This document shows positions 54,274 to 63,744 of a stretch of DNA of 64,000 nt, one piece after another. Position 1 is the first letter of the stretch. The number at the start of each line of letters is the position of its first letter. The DNA is taken from positions 124,001-188,000 of the forward strand of contig JAESIW010000210.1 of NCBI GenBank assembly GCA_016802295.1. Direction: 5' to 3'. This DNA comes from Brachionus rotundiformis (lineage: Eukaryota > Rotifera > Eurotatoria > Ploima > Brachionidae). Position numbers and translations under genes: made by a program. The notes beneath the pieces are model-generated. The model searched no databases. It worked only from the letters and a program-made list of their open reading frames with translations, and was not told the DNA's origin.

Positions 54274-55368
54274 TTACTTAGTGCCGTATATTACAGTTAG
54301 GTTATCGTCTGCAGTTGCACTAGCACGCTTTTTGTAAGTTGGCTTAGCTTTAGGAAGCACATTTTTACGTTTGTAATTAATTAAATTTAAATACAACTCT
54401 ACGTCTTCTGCTAATAAGCCAATTGCAGTAGATTTTATAGGGTTATTGTTGGTTTTTACCACAACATTATAATTATGAAACCTTAATGCCCCTAAATTAT
54501 TATTTAACGGCGTTAAATCTGCATATAAATTAGCCACATAGTTTTTGTTGTTTAGTCTGGTTATGCCAGCTTTACGCCAATCGTTGGTATTTTTAGCGTT
54601 TTGTATACCAAACAAAGCATTGGCTTCTAGCGTGGTTGGTATTTCTACTTGGTTGGCAATTGGTTCTGCTTCTTTGTAATCATTTTTTGCTAATAACGCA
54701 AATGCGGTTTCTATAATATCTTGTTTGTTGTGGTATAAATCTACAATGCCGTCGTTATCACCATCGGTTGCATCTAGCAAATATACGGTTGGGGTAATAC
54801 CTAATTGCGAAATTGTACCATCTATATAGCCAGAAGCATCTATACTAACAAAGCCTTTGTCTACTAATTTTAAAAAAGATGTAAGTTCGTTAATATAGTT
54901 AATGTTGGTGTTGTCTAACAAATATTGTGTAGTTAAAATATTTATAGTTAAATCTGCGCCCATATCTTCGCCCGCTTTACTGCTTGCTATAATGCCAGAA
55001 ACCACGGCTTCTTCTGATACTTTGTATTGCACAGACTTACTTGCTAATATATTGGTGTTTTCTTTAAAATAGTTTTGTGCTAGCAATACGTTAGTATCGT
55101 TATAATAAGTTGGTATTGTGTTTAAATTGCTAACATCAATAGGTTTTTTTTGGTTAAAATTGTATAAAGCTAACGAAACCTTAACATTACTAGCATAAGC
55201 CGTAATTGTTTGCTGGCTAATACCTTCGGCTTTTAGTTGCTGGGTATAATCTTTAACAAATGCATTTAATTGTTTTTGCATGTTGTTTTTGTTGGCGTAT
55301 ACGGTTATAGCTATTAAAACTATAAACACTATACCTATTATAATAAATAATCGGTGAATTTTTAACAT
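54274..55368 (-). CDS. MltB-like (SLT family) protein lacking the catalytic Glu
   Basis: 364-residue periplasmic protein with an N-terminal membrane anchor (7-25). Residues about 112-225 follow MltB: GIIASSKAGEDMG at 125-137 aligns with the catalytic GIIGVETRWGRVMG, the G-x-x-x-Q-F-x-P strand becomes GTISQLGITP, and the EF-hand-like DGDNDGIVDLY (202-212) is kept. The catalytic Glu position holds Ser, so lytic transglycosylase activity is doubtful. A basic linker ends the protein. The alignment is mine by eye; distant homology is likely, exact role unknown. Confidence 0.65.
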   Translation of the reverse strand: MLKIHRLFIIIGIVFIVLIAITVYANKNNMQKQLNAFVKDYTQQLKAEGISQQTITAYASNVKVSLALYNFNQKKPIDVSNLNTIPTYYNDTNVLLAQNYFKENTNILASKSVQYKVSEEAVVSGIIASSKAGEDMGADLTINILTTQYLLDNTNINYINELTSFLKLVDKGFVSIDASGYIDGTISQLGITPTVYLLDATDGDNDGIVDLYHNKQDIIETAFALLAKNDYKEAEPIANQVEIPTTLEANALFGIQNAKNTNDWRKAGITRLNNKNYVANLYADLTPLNNNLGALRFHNYNVVVKTNNNPIKSTAIGLLAEDVELYLNLINYKRKNVLPKAKPTYKKRASATADDNLTVIYGTK

Positions 55369-55436
55369 AAACTACCCCTGTTTTTATTTGTTATTACAAA
55401 ACATTATAGCAAAGTTTTTTTGTTTTTAAAAGCTTT

Positions 55437-56345
55437 TTATACTTGTTGTTGTTTTTTTATTTCTTTTAATTTTATATTGCCAAAATATTTTAATAAAGGT
55501 GTTGCTATGGCTATAGATGAATATGTACCTATAGTAACGCCAATTAGCAATAAAAAGCTAAAAGTTTTTAGGCTTTCTTGTCCAAAAATAAAAATTGGAA
55601 TTACCACTAACAAAACAGTTAAAGATGTAGATATACTTCTTGATAACGCTTGATTTATACTGCGGTTAATAATGCTGTCTATCGATTCTTTAACGTGTTT
55701 TTTTACATTTTCTCGCACTTGGTCAAACAACACTACGGTATCGTTAATAGAATAACCTATAATGGTTAAAACCCCAGCTATAGATGCGGTATCTAAGCTA
55801 AAATTAAAAATATTTACAAAAAACAAACTTATTATAAAATCGTGCGTTAAAGCAATTATACCTAGTAAACCATATTGCCAGCTAAACCTTGCATTTAAAT
55901 ACATAAAAATACCAAATAACGAAGCTACCACAGCAACAATAGCACCTTTTATTAAAGCCACACTAACCGAAGGCCCAACAAACTGTTGTTGCAATATAGT
56001 GTAGTTATTGGCTTTTAAACTGCTATTTAGTTTAGATATTATAACTTGTTGGTTATTTTTAATGTCTTGTAAATTTATGGCTATTTGATACTGATTGTTA
56101 TTAAACACCTTAACACTAGCATTAACATTGTTTTGTTGTAATAAATTGTTTATTTGTGCACTAGATGTATTGGTTTTTTGAATATCTATAACTATACCGC
56201 CTTTAAAATCTATACTTAGGTTAAACGGCTTTACAAAAATGGTTACAATGCTTAATACAAATAACAAAGCAGATATACCAAAAAAAATTTTTGTATATTT
56301 AAAATAGTTAATGTTTGGAGTATTTTTTAATAAACCTAATTTCAT
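55437..56345 (-). CDS. secF: Protein translocase subunit SecF
   Basis: Partner of SecD in proton-driven late steps of export. 302 residues, six membrane helices, with SIDFKGGIVIDI near residue 50, and the family motifs GVLTIIGYSINDTVVLFDQVREN and RSISTSLTVLL. 11 bases after secD; yajC-secD-secF is the canonical order. Confidence 0.96.
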   Translation of the reverse strand: MKLGLLKNTPNINYFKYTKIFFGISALLFVLSIVTIFVKPFNLSIDFKGGIVIDIQKTNTSSAQINNLLQQNNVNASVKVFNNNQYQIAINLQDIKNNQQVIISKLNSSLKANNYTILQQQFVGPSVSVALIKGAIVAVVASLFGIFMYLNARFSWQYGLLGIIALTHDFIISLFFVNIFNFSLDTASIAGVLTIIGYSINDTVVLFDQVRENVKKHVKESIDSIINRSINQALSRSISTSLTVLLVVIPIFIFGQESLKTFSFLLLIGVTIGTYSSIAIATPLLKYFGNIKLKEIKKQQQV

Positions 56346-56356
56346 TTATAAAATCC

Positions 56357-57868
56357 TTAAATAATTGTATTACGTTTTAAAGCAAAGTGTTTTATAACAA
56401 ATTTGGTTATAAACATAATGCTAAACATAGAACACAAAATACCAACAATTAGGGTTACTGCTAGGCCTTTAATGGGGCCAGAGCCAAAGCTAAATAAAAA
56501 CAATGCAGTAAACAGTGTGGTTATATTACTATCTAAAATGGTGGTAAATACACGGTTAAACGCTTTGTTTAAAGCAATGCTTTGCCCGTTTGTATGATTT
56601 TTAACCTCTGCGGCAAATCTTTCGTACACTAAAATATTAGCATCTATAGCCATACCTATGGTTAGTATTATACCAGCAATACCCGGAAGCGTTAACGTGG
56701 CATTTAGCAAAGTTAGGCAAGCTAAAATTAAAATAGTGTTTACTAATAGTGCAACGTTGCCTACTATTCCTAATTTTTTGTAAAATATTGCCATAAATAA
56801 AAATACTAAAATATAGCCTACTATGGTGGCATAAATTCCAGTTTTTATAGAATCTGCCCCAAGCGTTGGGCCTACTGTGCGTTCTTCTACTATGCTTAGT
56901 GGTGTTGGCAAGCTACCAGCACGTAATAATAAGGCTAAATCTTGTGCTTGCACTGGGGTAAAATTACCAGTTATAATACCACTACCGTTGGTAATTGCGG
57001 TGCTTATTCTAGGGGCACTTAACACGGTGTTATCTAGCACAATAGCCATTAATTGCCCTTGATTTTGCGTGGTAACTTTAGCAAAGCGTTTTGCCCCGTT
57101 GGTATTAAAAGTAAAGCCCACTACGGGTTGTTGATTTTGAAACTCTAGCTTAGCGTTTACTAAATCTGTACCATAAACTACAGGGTCCATTTTTACGGCG
57201 TATTTAATATCGCCTTCGGCAGATGGTAAAAAGCGGTATCCTGGTTTTAGCCTACCGCCAGAAAATGTAGTTTCGGCATCTACCATATGAAAGTTCATTT
57301 GTGCGGTAGTACCTATTAAATTTTTTATGCGTTCTGGGTTATCTACACCGGGTAGTTCTACCACTATGTTGTTACCGCCCTGAATTTTTATACTTGGTTC
57401 GTTAGTGCCTAGTTCGTCTATTCTTTTTCTTATAATTTCTACCGAATTTTGCATAACCGAATTTAACTGCTTAGCCACATAATTTTGCGAAACCACAACA
57501 TTTAAATTATTGTTATTTACACTAACGTCTAGGTTTTTATCTATAGTGTTTACTATTTGTACAATGGTGTTGTATGGTTGGTTGGGTTGCAAGGCAAAAA
57601 CTACCGTATTATTTGCTATACTGTAGCCATTAAAAGCTATGCTATTGCTGGTAAATTCTTGTGCAATGTTTTGTGCGGTAGATGCATACACACTATTGGT
57701 AAATTGGTTAATGTTGGCTTGCAACACTAAGTAACTGCCACCTTGTAAATCTAACCCTAATTTTATTTTGTTACTACTGCTAGCTTTAAAGTTGCTGGCG
57801 GTTACTAATATAGCAACCAGCACAACAACTACAGTAATAATGCTTTTTAATTTAGAAAAATTAAACAT
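56357..57868 (-). CDS. secD: Protein translocase subunit SecD
   Basis: Membrane component with a large periplasmic domain that pulls exported proteins. 503 residues: KLGLDLQGGSYLVL at about 35, RIDELGTNEPSI, PGVDNPERI, VEERTVGPTLGADSI, and the helix motifs GMAIDANILVYER and NITTLFTALFLF. Starts 1 base after yajC. Confidence 0.96.
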   Translation of the reverse strand: MFNFSKLKSIITVVVVLVAILVTASNFKASSSNKIKLGLDLQGGSYLVLQANINQFTNSVYASTAQNIAQEFTSNSIAFNGYSIANNTVVFALQPNQPYNTIVQIVNTIDKNLDVSVNNNNLNVVVSQNYVAKQLNSVMQNSVEIIRKRIDELGTNEPSIKIQGGNNIVVELPGVDNPERIKNLIGTTAQMNFHMVDAETTFSGGRLKPGYRFLPSAEGDIKYAVKMDPVVYGTDLVNAKLEFQNQQPVVGFTFNTNGAKRFAKVTTQNQGQLMAIVLDNTVLSAPRISTAITNGSGIITGNFTPVQAQDLALLLRAGSLPTPLSIVEERTVGPTLGADSIKTGIYATIVGYILVFLFMAIFYKKLGIVGNVALLVNTILILACLTLLNATLTLPGIAGIILTIGMAIDANILVYERFAAEVKNHTNGQSIALNKAFNRVFTTILDSNITTLFTALFLFSFGSGPIKGLAVTLIVGILCSMFSIMFITKFVIKHFALKRNTII

Positions 57869-57869
57869 A

Positions 57870-58181
57870 TTATTTTACTACGCTTACAATAGATGATCTT
57901 AGTACGTCTACAACTGTGTTAGATGCAATTTCCACTGCCACAAAGTCTTTATCGGTAATTTTGGCTATACTTCCTTTAAATCCGCTAGATAACACAACAA
58001 CATCGCCAACTTTTAAAGCTTCTACCATTTGTTTGTGTTCTAGTTGTTTTTTGCGTTGGGGTCTTATAATTAAAAAATAAAAAATTACAAAAATTAAAAA
58101 AAACGGAGCCAACTGCATTAAAGTTGCAACGCCCTTGCTTGGAGCATCTGCTGCATGAATAAGTGATATAAAATTAAACAT
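57870..58181 (-). CDS. yajC: Sec translocon accessory protein YajC
   Basis: Single-pass membrane protein associated with SecDF. 103 residues from ATG 58181; a helix at about 21-39 (FFLIFVIFYFLIIRPQRKK) is followed by the family's RPQRKKQLEHKQMVEAL and the GDVVVLSSGFKG strand. Start 58181 is favoured over an in-frame codon nine residues upstream because AGAGAAAAA lies directly before it. Confidence 0.92.
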   Translation of the reverse strand: MFNFISLIHAADAPSKGVATLMQLAPFFLIFVIFYFLIIRPQRKKQLEHKQMVEALKVGDVVVLSSGFKGSIAKITDKDFVAVEIASNTVVDVLRSSIVSVVK

Positions 58182-58263
58182 TTTTTCTCTGGGGTTAATT
58201 ATTAACAATTAATATTTTATTTATTTATTATAAAATGTAAATATAACTTAAGCAAACATTTTT

Positions 58264-59550
58264 TTATTTTTGTAGTAAATTGTTAAGTTCTGTATTTAGG
58301 TTATTGCTTAAATAAAAAGTAAAACTAAAGCTAGTAGAATTTTGTGTTTTGCTAATATTTATGCCGTTATTATAAATAAAAGTTATTAAGTTATAGTTGC
58401 TAAAGCTAACCTTTAGGTAGTGCTTAGTATAGTTACTGGCAACTAGCTTATTGGTAACTATATTTTTTAAATTATTTATACCGGTGTTGTGCAATGCAGA
58501 TACCAAAGCTACATTGTTGTATTTTGTTTTGTTATGAATAATTTGTAGTTCTGTAGCGTTTAGCATATCTATTTTATTGTAAATTTCTATGGCTTTGTGG
58601 TTGTAGTCTTCTTCGGTTACGTTAATTTCTTGTAAAACTTTTTTTACAGAATCAACCTGTTGCATATAGTTAGGGTTGCTGGCATCTATTACATGAATAA
58701 TAAAATCCGCATCGGTAATTACATCTAACGTAGAATGAAAAGACTGTACTAATTGATGGGGCAAATTAGATACAAAACCTACGGTATCTATTAAAACCGC
58801 ATTTAAATTTTTATTTAAATTTAATAGCCTAGCGGTGGGGTCTAAGGTTGCAAAAAGCATATCTTTAGCTAGCACGTTGGCGTTGGTTAGCAAGTTAAAT
58901 AAAGTAGATTTGCCACTGTTGGTATACCCTACTAGCACCCCTGTTTTAAAATTTTGTTTGCTACGTTTGTTTTTTTGTACAAATCTATTAAGTTTAATTT
59001 TTTGCAGTTGTTTTTTTATGCTTTCTATTTTTTGGTTAAGCATGCGTTTGTCTAGTTCTTTTTGGGTTTCGCCAGGCCCGCCTATAAATCCGCCGCCACC
59101 ACGCTGACGCTCTAAATGAGACCAAGCCTTAACTAGCCTAGATTTTTGATACAACAACATAGCTAGTTCTGCTTGTAGTTTGCCTTCGTTACTTATGGCA
59201 CGTAGTGCAAAAATATTTATTATTAGGTTGGTTCTATCTAGTACTTTGCAATTTAAAAAACGCTCTAAATTACGTTGTTGTATTGCAGATAAATCGTAGT
59301 TAACTATTACTACTTCGCAATTATTTTGTTCTAGTTCTATTTTTAATTGCTCTAAAAAACCAGAAGTTAAAAAATATGCAGAGTTTATTTGCTTAATATT
59401 GTTTACTAAGCTTAAACCTACACTTAAATTAAGTGCTTTGGTTAAATTTATAGTTTCTTGTAGTTGGTAGTTGTGGTCTAAATTTTTTATATATAAATTA
59501 GGTTGCACTACCGCAACTATAGGAAACTGCTTTGTTGTACTTGCAAACAT
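58264..59550 (-). CDS. hflX: Ribosome-associated GTPase HflX
   Basis: GTPase that splits stalled ribosomes. 428 residues with the HflX-specific GGGFIGGPGETQKELDKR in the N-terminal domain, P-loop GYTNSGKSTLFN, the DPTARL switch I, DTVGFVSNLP and a degenerate NKID (YNKIDM). 52 bases after hfq, the normal pair in proteobacteria. Confidence 0.95.
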   Translation of the reverse strand: MFASTTKQFPIVAVVQPNLYIKNLDHNYQLQETINLTKALNLSVGLSLVNNIKQINSAYFLTSGFLEQLKIELEQNNCEVVIVNYDLSAIQQRNLERFLNCKVLDRTNLIINIFALRAISNEGKLQAELAMLLYQKSRLVKAWSHLERQRGGGGFIGGPGETQKELDKRMLNQKIESIKKQLQKIKLNRFVQKNKRSKQNFKTGVLVGYTNSGKSTLFNLLTNANVLAKDMLFATLDPTARLLNLNKNLNAVLIDTVGFVSNLPHQLVQSFHSTLDVITDADFIIHVIDASNPNYMQQVDSVKKVLQEINVTEEDYNHKAIEIYNKIDMLNATELQIIHNKTKYNNVALVSALHNTGINNLKNIVTNKLVASNYTKHYLKVSFSNYNLITFIYNNGINISKTQNSTSFSFTFYLSNNLNTELNNLLQK

Positions 59551-59602
59551 TACAGCCTTTTATTTAATATTTAAAGGTTAATATTAAATAAACATACGGC
59601 TA

Positions 59603-59869
59603 CTAGCTAGATGCATGGTGTGGTGCGGTGTTTTGTACTTCTACTTCTTCGTCGTCTAAAGTAAATTTAAAATAACCATTAGGCATAATTGTAGAAACTG
59701 TATGTTTATAAATTAATTGAATATGGGCGTCTCTTCTTAACAAAATGGCAAAACTATCAAACCCAGTAACTACGCCTTGTAATTTAATACCATTGCTTAA
59801 AAATATAGTTACAGGAACTTTGTTTTTTCTTAATCCGTTTAAAAAAGCCTCTTGGCAATTTTGTTTCAT
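59603..59869 (-). CDS. hfq: RNA chaperone Hfq
   Basis: Sm-like hexameric protein that pairs small RNAs with mRNAs. 88 residues: the Sm1 motif ([27 protein letters not shown]) and Sm2 ([11 protein letters not shown]) are intact, with a short acidic tail. It lies between trkA and hflX, as in alphaproteobacteria. Confidence 0.96.
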   Translation of the reverse strand: MKQNCQEAFLNGLRKNKVPVTIFLSNGIKLQGVVTGFDSFAILLRRDAHIQLIYKHTVSTIMPNGYFKFTLDDEEVEVQNTAPHHASS

Positions 59870-59979
59870 GGTACAAACCTTTTTATTTAATTACTTATTT
59901 ATATTTATATTAATTTTAGTTCTATTTATAGTAATAATACAACATTTTTTTTTAGTTTTCTACATTTTTATTTATTTTT

Positions 59980-61380
59980 TTAGGTTTTTATTACTTGCGA
60001 AAACATTTTTTCTATTTGGCTTATGTGTTTTCTGCTACAAATTAGCACTACACGATAGTGTTTTAGCACTATGGTGTTAGGGTTAAATGTTATTTCTTCG
60101 TCGTCTTCGTTTAATACGGCTATAACTTTACTTAGTTCTTCTTGCTCTATACTTTCTATACTTAAACCTATTGCTTTAGAGTTTTCACTTAGTTCAAAGT
60201 CTATTATTTCTGCTTGATTATACAAAGTAAATACACTGTATATTACCCCACGGCGTAAATTGGTTAAAATTTTAGGCATAATATAGTTAGTTGGGCTAAA
60301 AATATGATTTATACCGTTTTTGTTTAATAATTTAACGTAGCGATTTTCTTGTAACCAGCAAAATAAATTACCAGCTTTTTTGTGTTGTAACACAATACCG
60401 GTTAGTGCGGTTTCTTCGTCTAAATTATTTAAAACTATAATTGTGCTATTAGTACCAAGATAGTTATTACTGTAGTTAGTATTGGTTATATCATCGTTAA
60501 TGTAGTCTATTTTGTGGCGTTCTAATTCTGCAGGTATTTCGGTAGATAAAACATTGCTAACCACTTTTATTTTGTTAAATTCATCTTTTAATTCTATAGC
60601 TAAATCTTTTAAAAATAAATGATTACCAGTTATAACTATGCTAGGGTTTTGGTAGTCGGTAAAATCTTTTTCTGATTGTTGTGTACTGGTAACCCAAAAA
60701 TAGCACGCATTTAACTGTTTGTTGGCACAGCTAATATAAATTTTATCGCAAGATTGTATTTCTTGTGTATTGCTAGGTATAAAAGCCATAGTATTGCGTA
60801 CAATAAATACTATTTTTAAATGCAAACCTTCTTGCAGTGCGTTTTGTTCTATTTCTTGTACTGTTTTATTTATAATGGTATTATTTTTTGTAGCAAAAAT
60901 ACTAAATACATTTATTTTATTATCGGCAATATCGTATAAATCAGATACATTTAAATGATTATACTTTAAGCGTTGCTTTATAGAATTAATTAAATCTACT
61001 TTAGGCGATATTACCCTATCTATTGCAATTTTTTTAAATATAAACACATCTTGCCATTTTTTGCTAGAGTATTCTATAGTATCTAACATAGCTATTTTGG
61101 TTGGTATGTTGTAAATAGATGCTAACTGGCAAGAAAGCATATTTATTTCGTCATCGTTAGTGGTGGCTATAAAAATATCGCAATTTTTTATACCGGCGTT
61201 TTCTAGTATATCTATAGAAGTACAGCTTCCGGTTATACCGGTTATTGGGTTGTCGTCTAATATAGATTGTACGGCGTTGCGGTTGGTGTCTATTATGGTA
61301 ATATCGTGGTTGGTTTCGGTTACTAAGTAATTGGCTATAAAGCTACCAACTTTACCACAGCCCGCTATTATAATTTTCAT
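59980..61380 (-). CDS. trkA: Trk potassium uptake NAD-binding protein TrkA
   Basis: Peripheral regulator of Trk K+ channels. 466 residues from MKIIIAGCGKVGSFIANYL with two NAD-binding RCK modules (the second from about 230) and C-terminal TrkA-C parts. Start 61380 is chosen over an upstream in-frame ATG at 61431 that would lie inside dusB. The TrkH/G channel gene is not in this window. Confidence 0.92.
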   Translation of the reverse strand: MKIIIAGCGKVGSFIANYLVTETNHDITIIDTNRNAVQSILDDNPITGITGSCTSIDILENAGIKNCDIFIATTNDDEINMLSCQLASIYNIPTKIAMLDTIEYSSKKWQDVFIFKKIAIDRVISPKVDLINSIKQRLKYNHLNVSDLYDIADNKINVFSIFATKNNTIINKTVQEIEQNALQEGLHLKIVFIVRNTMAFIPSNTQEIQSCDKIYISCANKQLNACYFWVTSTQQSEKDFTDYQNPSIVITGNHLFLKDLAIELKDEFNKIKVVSNVLSTEIPAELERHKIDYINDDITNTNYSNNYLGTNSTIIVLNNLDEETALTGIVLQHKKAGNLFCWLQENRYVKLLNKNGINHIFSPTNYIMPKILTNLRRGVIYSVFTLYNQAEIIDFELSENSKAIGLSIESIEQEELSKVIAVLNEDDEEITFNPNTIVLKHYRVVLICSRKHISQIEKMFSQVIKT

Positions 61381-61382
61381 AA

Positions 61383-62384
61383 TTATGCTACCTCTAACAT
61401 TGAGTTTTCTTCTTGTGGTTGTAAAAAGCATTCTTGTAGCAAGTTTTTTACTAATTCTACGTCTTCAGACATATTAATTGTGGCTCTAAAATTAGCAGAA
61501 TTATTTAAACCTTTGGTATACCAACTTAAGTGTTTGCGGGCAATTCTAATACCGTTGGTTTGCCCGTAGTGTTGTAGTAGTAAATCTAAATGTTGCAACG
61601 CAATTTGTAACTTGGCTTGGTTAGTTGGTTGTGGCGTGATTTTATTGTATTGTAGTTGGTTTATAATTTGGTTAATTAACCATGGTTTACCGTAAGTTGC
61701 CCTACCTACCATTACACCACTGGCACCAGATTGTTGTATAGCGTTTTGTGCATCTTCTGCGGTTTTAATATCACCATTAACAATTACAGGAATTTGCACG
61801 GCGTTAACCACATTGGCTACGGCTTGCCAATTGGCGGTATCGTTAAAAAATTGTTGTCTGGTTCTGCCATGTACGGTAACGGCTTTTATACCGCTTTCTT
61901 GCGCTATTTTGGCTAATTTTGGAGCGTTTATATTATCAAAGTCCCATCCTAAACGCATTTTTACAGTTACAGGCAGGTTGGTGGCTTTAACTAAAGCTTG
62001 CATAATTTCGCCTGCTAGTTTTTCTTCTTTCATTAATGCAGAGCCCGCTATACCGTTGGTAACTTTTTTTACCGGGCAACCCATGTTAATATCTATTAGG
62101 CTAGCACCTTTTTGTTCTGCTATTTTGCAGGCTTCGGTTAAAATGCTAATGTTAGACCCCGCAAATTGAATTCCGGTTATAGTAGCGGTTTGAATATTTG
62201 CCATTTTTAGGCTTTTTTCAGACTCTCTGGTTATAGCGTTAGAAGATATCATTTCGGAGTACATAACGCTAGCCCCAAAATTATTAACCACTGTGCGGTA
62301 TGGTAAATCTGTTATACCGGCCATTGGGGCTAAAAAAATAGGGTTTTGTATAGTAATATTACCAATATTTATAGGTTTTAACAT
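61383..62384 (-). CDS. dusB: tRNA-dihydrouridine synthase DusB
   Basis: FMN enzyme that reduces uridines in tRNA. 333 residues with LAPMAGITDLPYR, GIQFAGSN, DINMGCPVKKVT with the catalytic Cys, VKMRLGWDF, VHGRTRQQ and the phosphate-binding GVMVGRATYGKP. The alphaproteobacterial homologue (nifR3) is normally followed by ntrBC; here trkA follows after 2 bases. Confidence 0.96.
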   Translation of the reverse strand: MLKPINIGNITIQNPIFLAPMAGITDLPYRTVVNNFGASVMYSEMISSNAITRESEKSLKMANIQTATITGIQFAGSNISILTEACKIAEQKGASLIDINMGCPVKKVTNGIAGSALMKEEKLAGEIMQALVKATNLPVTVKMRLGWDFDNINAPKLAKIAQESGIKAVTVHGRTRQQFFNDTANWQAVANVVNAVQIPVIVNGDIKTAEDAQNAIQQSGASGVMVGRATYGKPWLINQIINQLQYNKITPQPTNQAKLQIALQHLDLLLQHYGQTNGIRIARKHLSWYTKGLNNSANFRATINMSEDVELVKNLLQECFLQPQEENSMLEVA

Positions 62385-62488
62385 GCATAACTATTTTTAT
62401 TAATATTTTATTTAATAACTAAACGTATTTAAATTTTAATTATAATAGCATTTTAGTTAAAAAGCAAGCTTTTGCAATATGTTTTGGT

Positions 62489-63709
62489 TTATTCGCCAAA
62501 TGTAAGTTGCTTTTGTAGTATTTCTTGTCTAGCTTTTATTTTTATACGCAAGTATTCCATTGGTCTGTTGCCTTTTATACGGTTACAACTACCGCATAAT
62601 AGTTGGTAGTTTTCGTAGTAATCGCCTCCGCCTTTAGATTTTGGTATAATGTGGTCTACTTCTAGGTTAAAAATATTAAAGTTTTGGGTGCAACCGTTGC
62701 AACAACCTTTTTGCTCTGTAAATAGTTGCTCTTTAACCGATTTTTCGGTTGGGGCTATTTTTTTTACGTCTGTTCGTTGCGGAATGTTAGTAGTATGCAC
62801 AAAATCTTTAAACATACCTTCGTCTTGGCTTAAACGCTCTATTAGTAAATCTACGGCTTTTTGTTCTATATCTATGCCAATCCATTTGCGTTGTAGTTGT
62901 TGTGCGGCTACACAGGTGGTGGCACAACCACAAAAGGGGTCTAGCACTATATCGCCTATTTTAGAAGATGCTTGAATAATACGAGTTAGCAAAGCTAATG
63001 GTTTTTGTGTTGGGTAGCCTGTGTATTCTTTGCTTTGATGGCGCACAGGGAATATATCCCATACATCTCTAGTAGCAACACCTTTGTTTAAATAATATCT
63101 AGAACCTCCTTTTTCATAATACATATTGCCATCTTTATCTTTCTTATTAAAACGTTTAGTGTCTCTGCTTAACTCTCTAGGTAAGTTAAAATCATAATTA
63201 ATGCTCTTAGTATAAAAGAATATAATATCATGCTTTCTAGCAAAATACTTTGAGCTTATTCCTCCGGTAGAATAAGACCAAACTATTTCATTTCTAAAAT
63301 TATCTTTACCAAAAATATTATCTAGGGTTACTTTTAAATAATGGCTGGCGGTTGGGTCGCAATGTAAGTAAAAGCTTCCGGTATCTTTTAAAATGCGGTG
63401 CATTTCTATAATGCGTTGTGCCATGTATAGTACGTAGGCCATCATAGCTTTGCTGTGTAGTGTTTGTATAGATTTTATGTACTCTACTAATGTGGGGTAT
63501 TTTTGTATTAGGGTATCTAGGTAAGCATCGTTAATGTCGCTCCATTGCCACATATCTTTAAAGCTAGTGCCGGCCGCTTTACTGCCAATAGGTGCCGAAT
63601 AAATACGCTTAGAATTAAACGGAGGGTCTAGATAAATTAAATCTACACTATTGCTGTTTAGTCCGTTTAAAATAAATAGGTTATCGTTAGTATATAGTGT
63701 ATTTTGCAT
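62489..63709 (-). CDS. DNA (adenine/cytosine-N4) methyltransferase fused to an HNH domain
   Basis: 406 residues. The methyltransferase has the catalytic DPPF at 28-31 before the SAM-binding DPFCGCATTCVAAQQL at about 258, i.e. beta-class order. The insert region contains YPTQKPLALL, the usual motif X. The C-terminal ~70 residues are an HNH module (LEVDHIIPKSKGGG, His about 352) with CxxC-type zinc ligands (CNGC, CGSCNRIKGN). No separate restriction or specificity gene is near. Target sequence unknown. It could be a self-contained modification/cleavage protein. Confidence 0.85.
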   Translation of the reverse strand: MQNTLYTNDNLFILNGLNSNSVDLIYLDPPFNSKRIYSAPIGSKAAGTSFKDMWQWSDINDAYLDTLIQKYPTLVEYIKSIQTLHSKAMMAYVLYMAQRIIEMHRILKDTGSFYLHCDPTASHYLKVTLDNIFGKDNFRNEIVWSYSTGGISSKYFARKHDIIFFYTKSINYDFNLPRELSRDTKRFNKKDKDGNMYYEKGGSRYYLNKGVATRDVWDIFPVRHQSKEYTGYPTQKPLALLTRIIQASSKIGDIVLDPFCGCATTCVAAQQLQRKWIGIDIEQKAVDLLIERLSQDEGMFKDFVHTTNIPQRTDVKKIAPTEKSVKEQLFTEQKGCCNGCTQNFNIFNLEVDHIIPKSKGGGDYYENYQLLCGSCNRIKGNRPMEYLRIKIKARQEILQKQLTFGE

Positions 63710-63744
63710 TTATATATTTTTTATATGTTAAATTATACTAGTTA

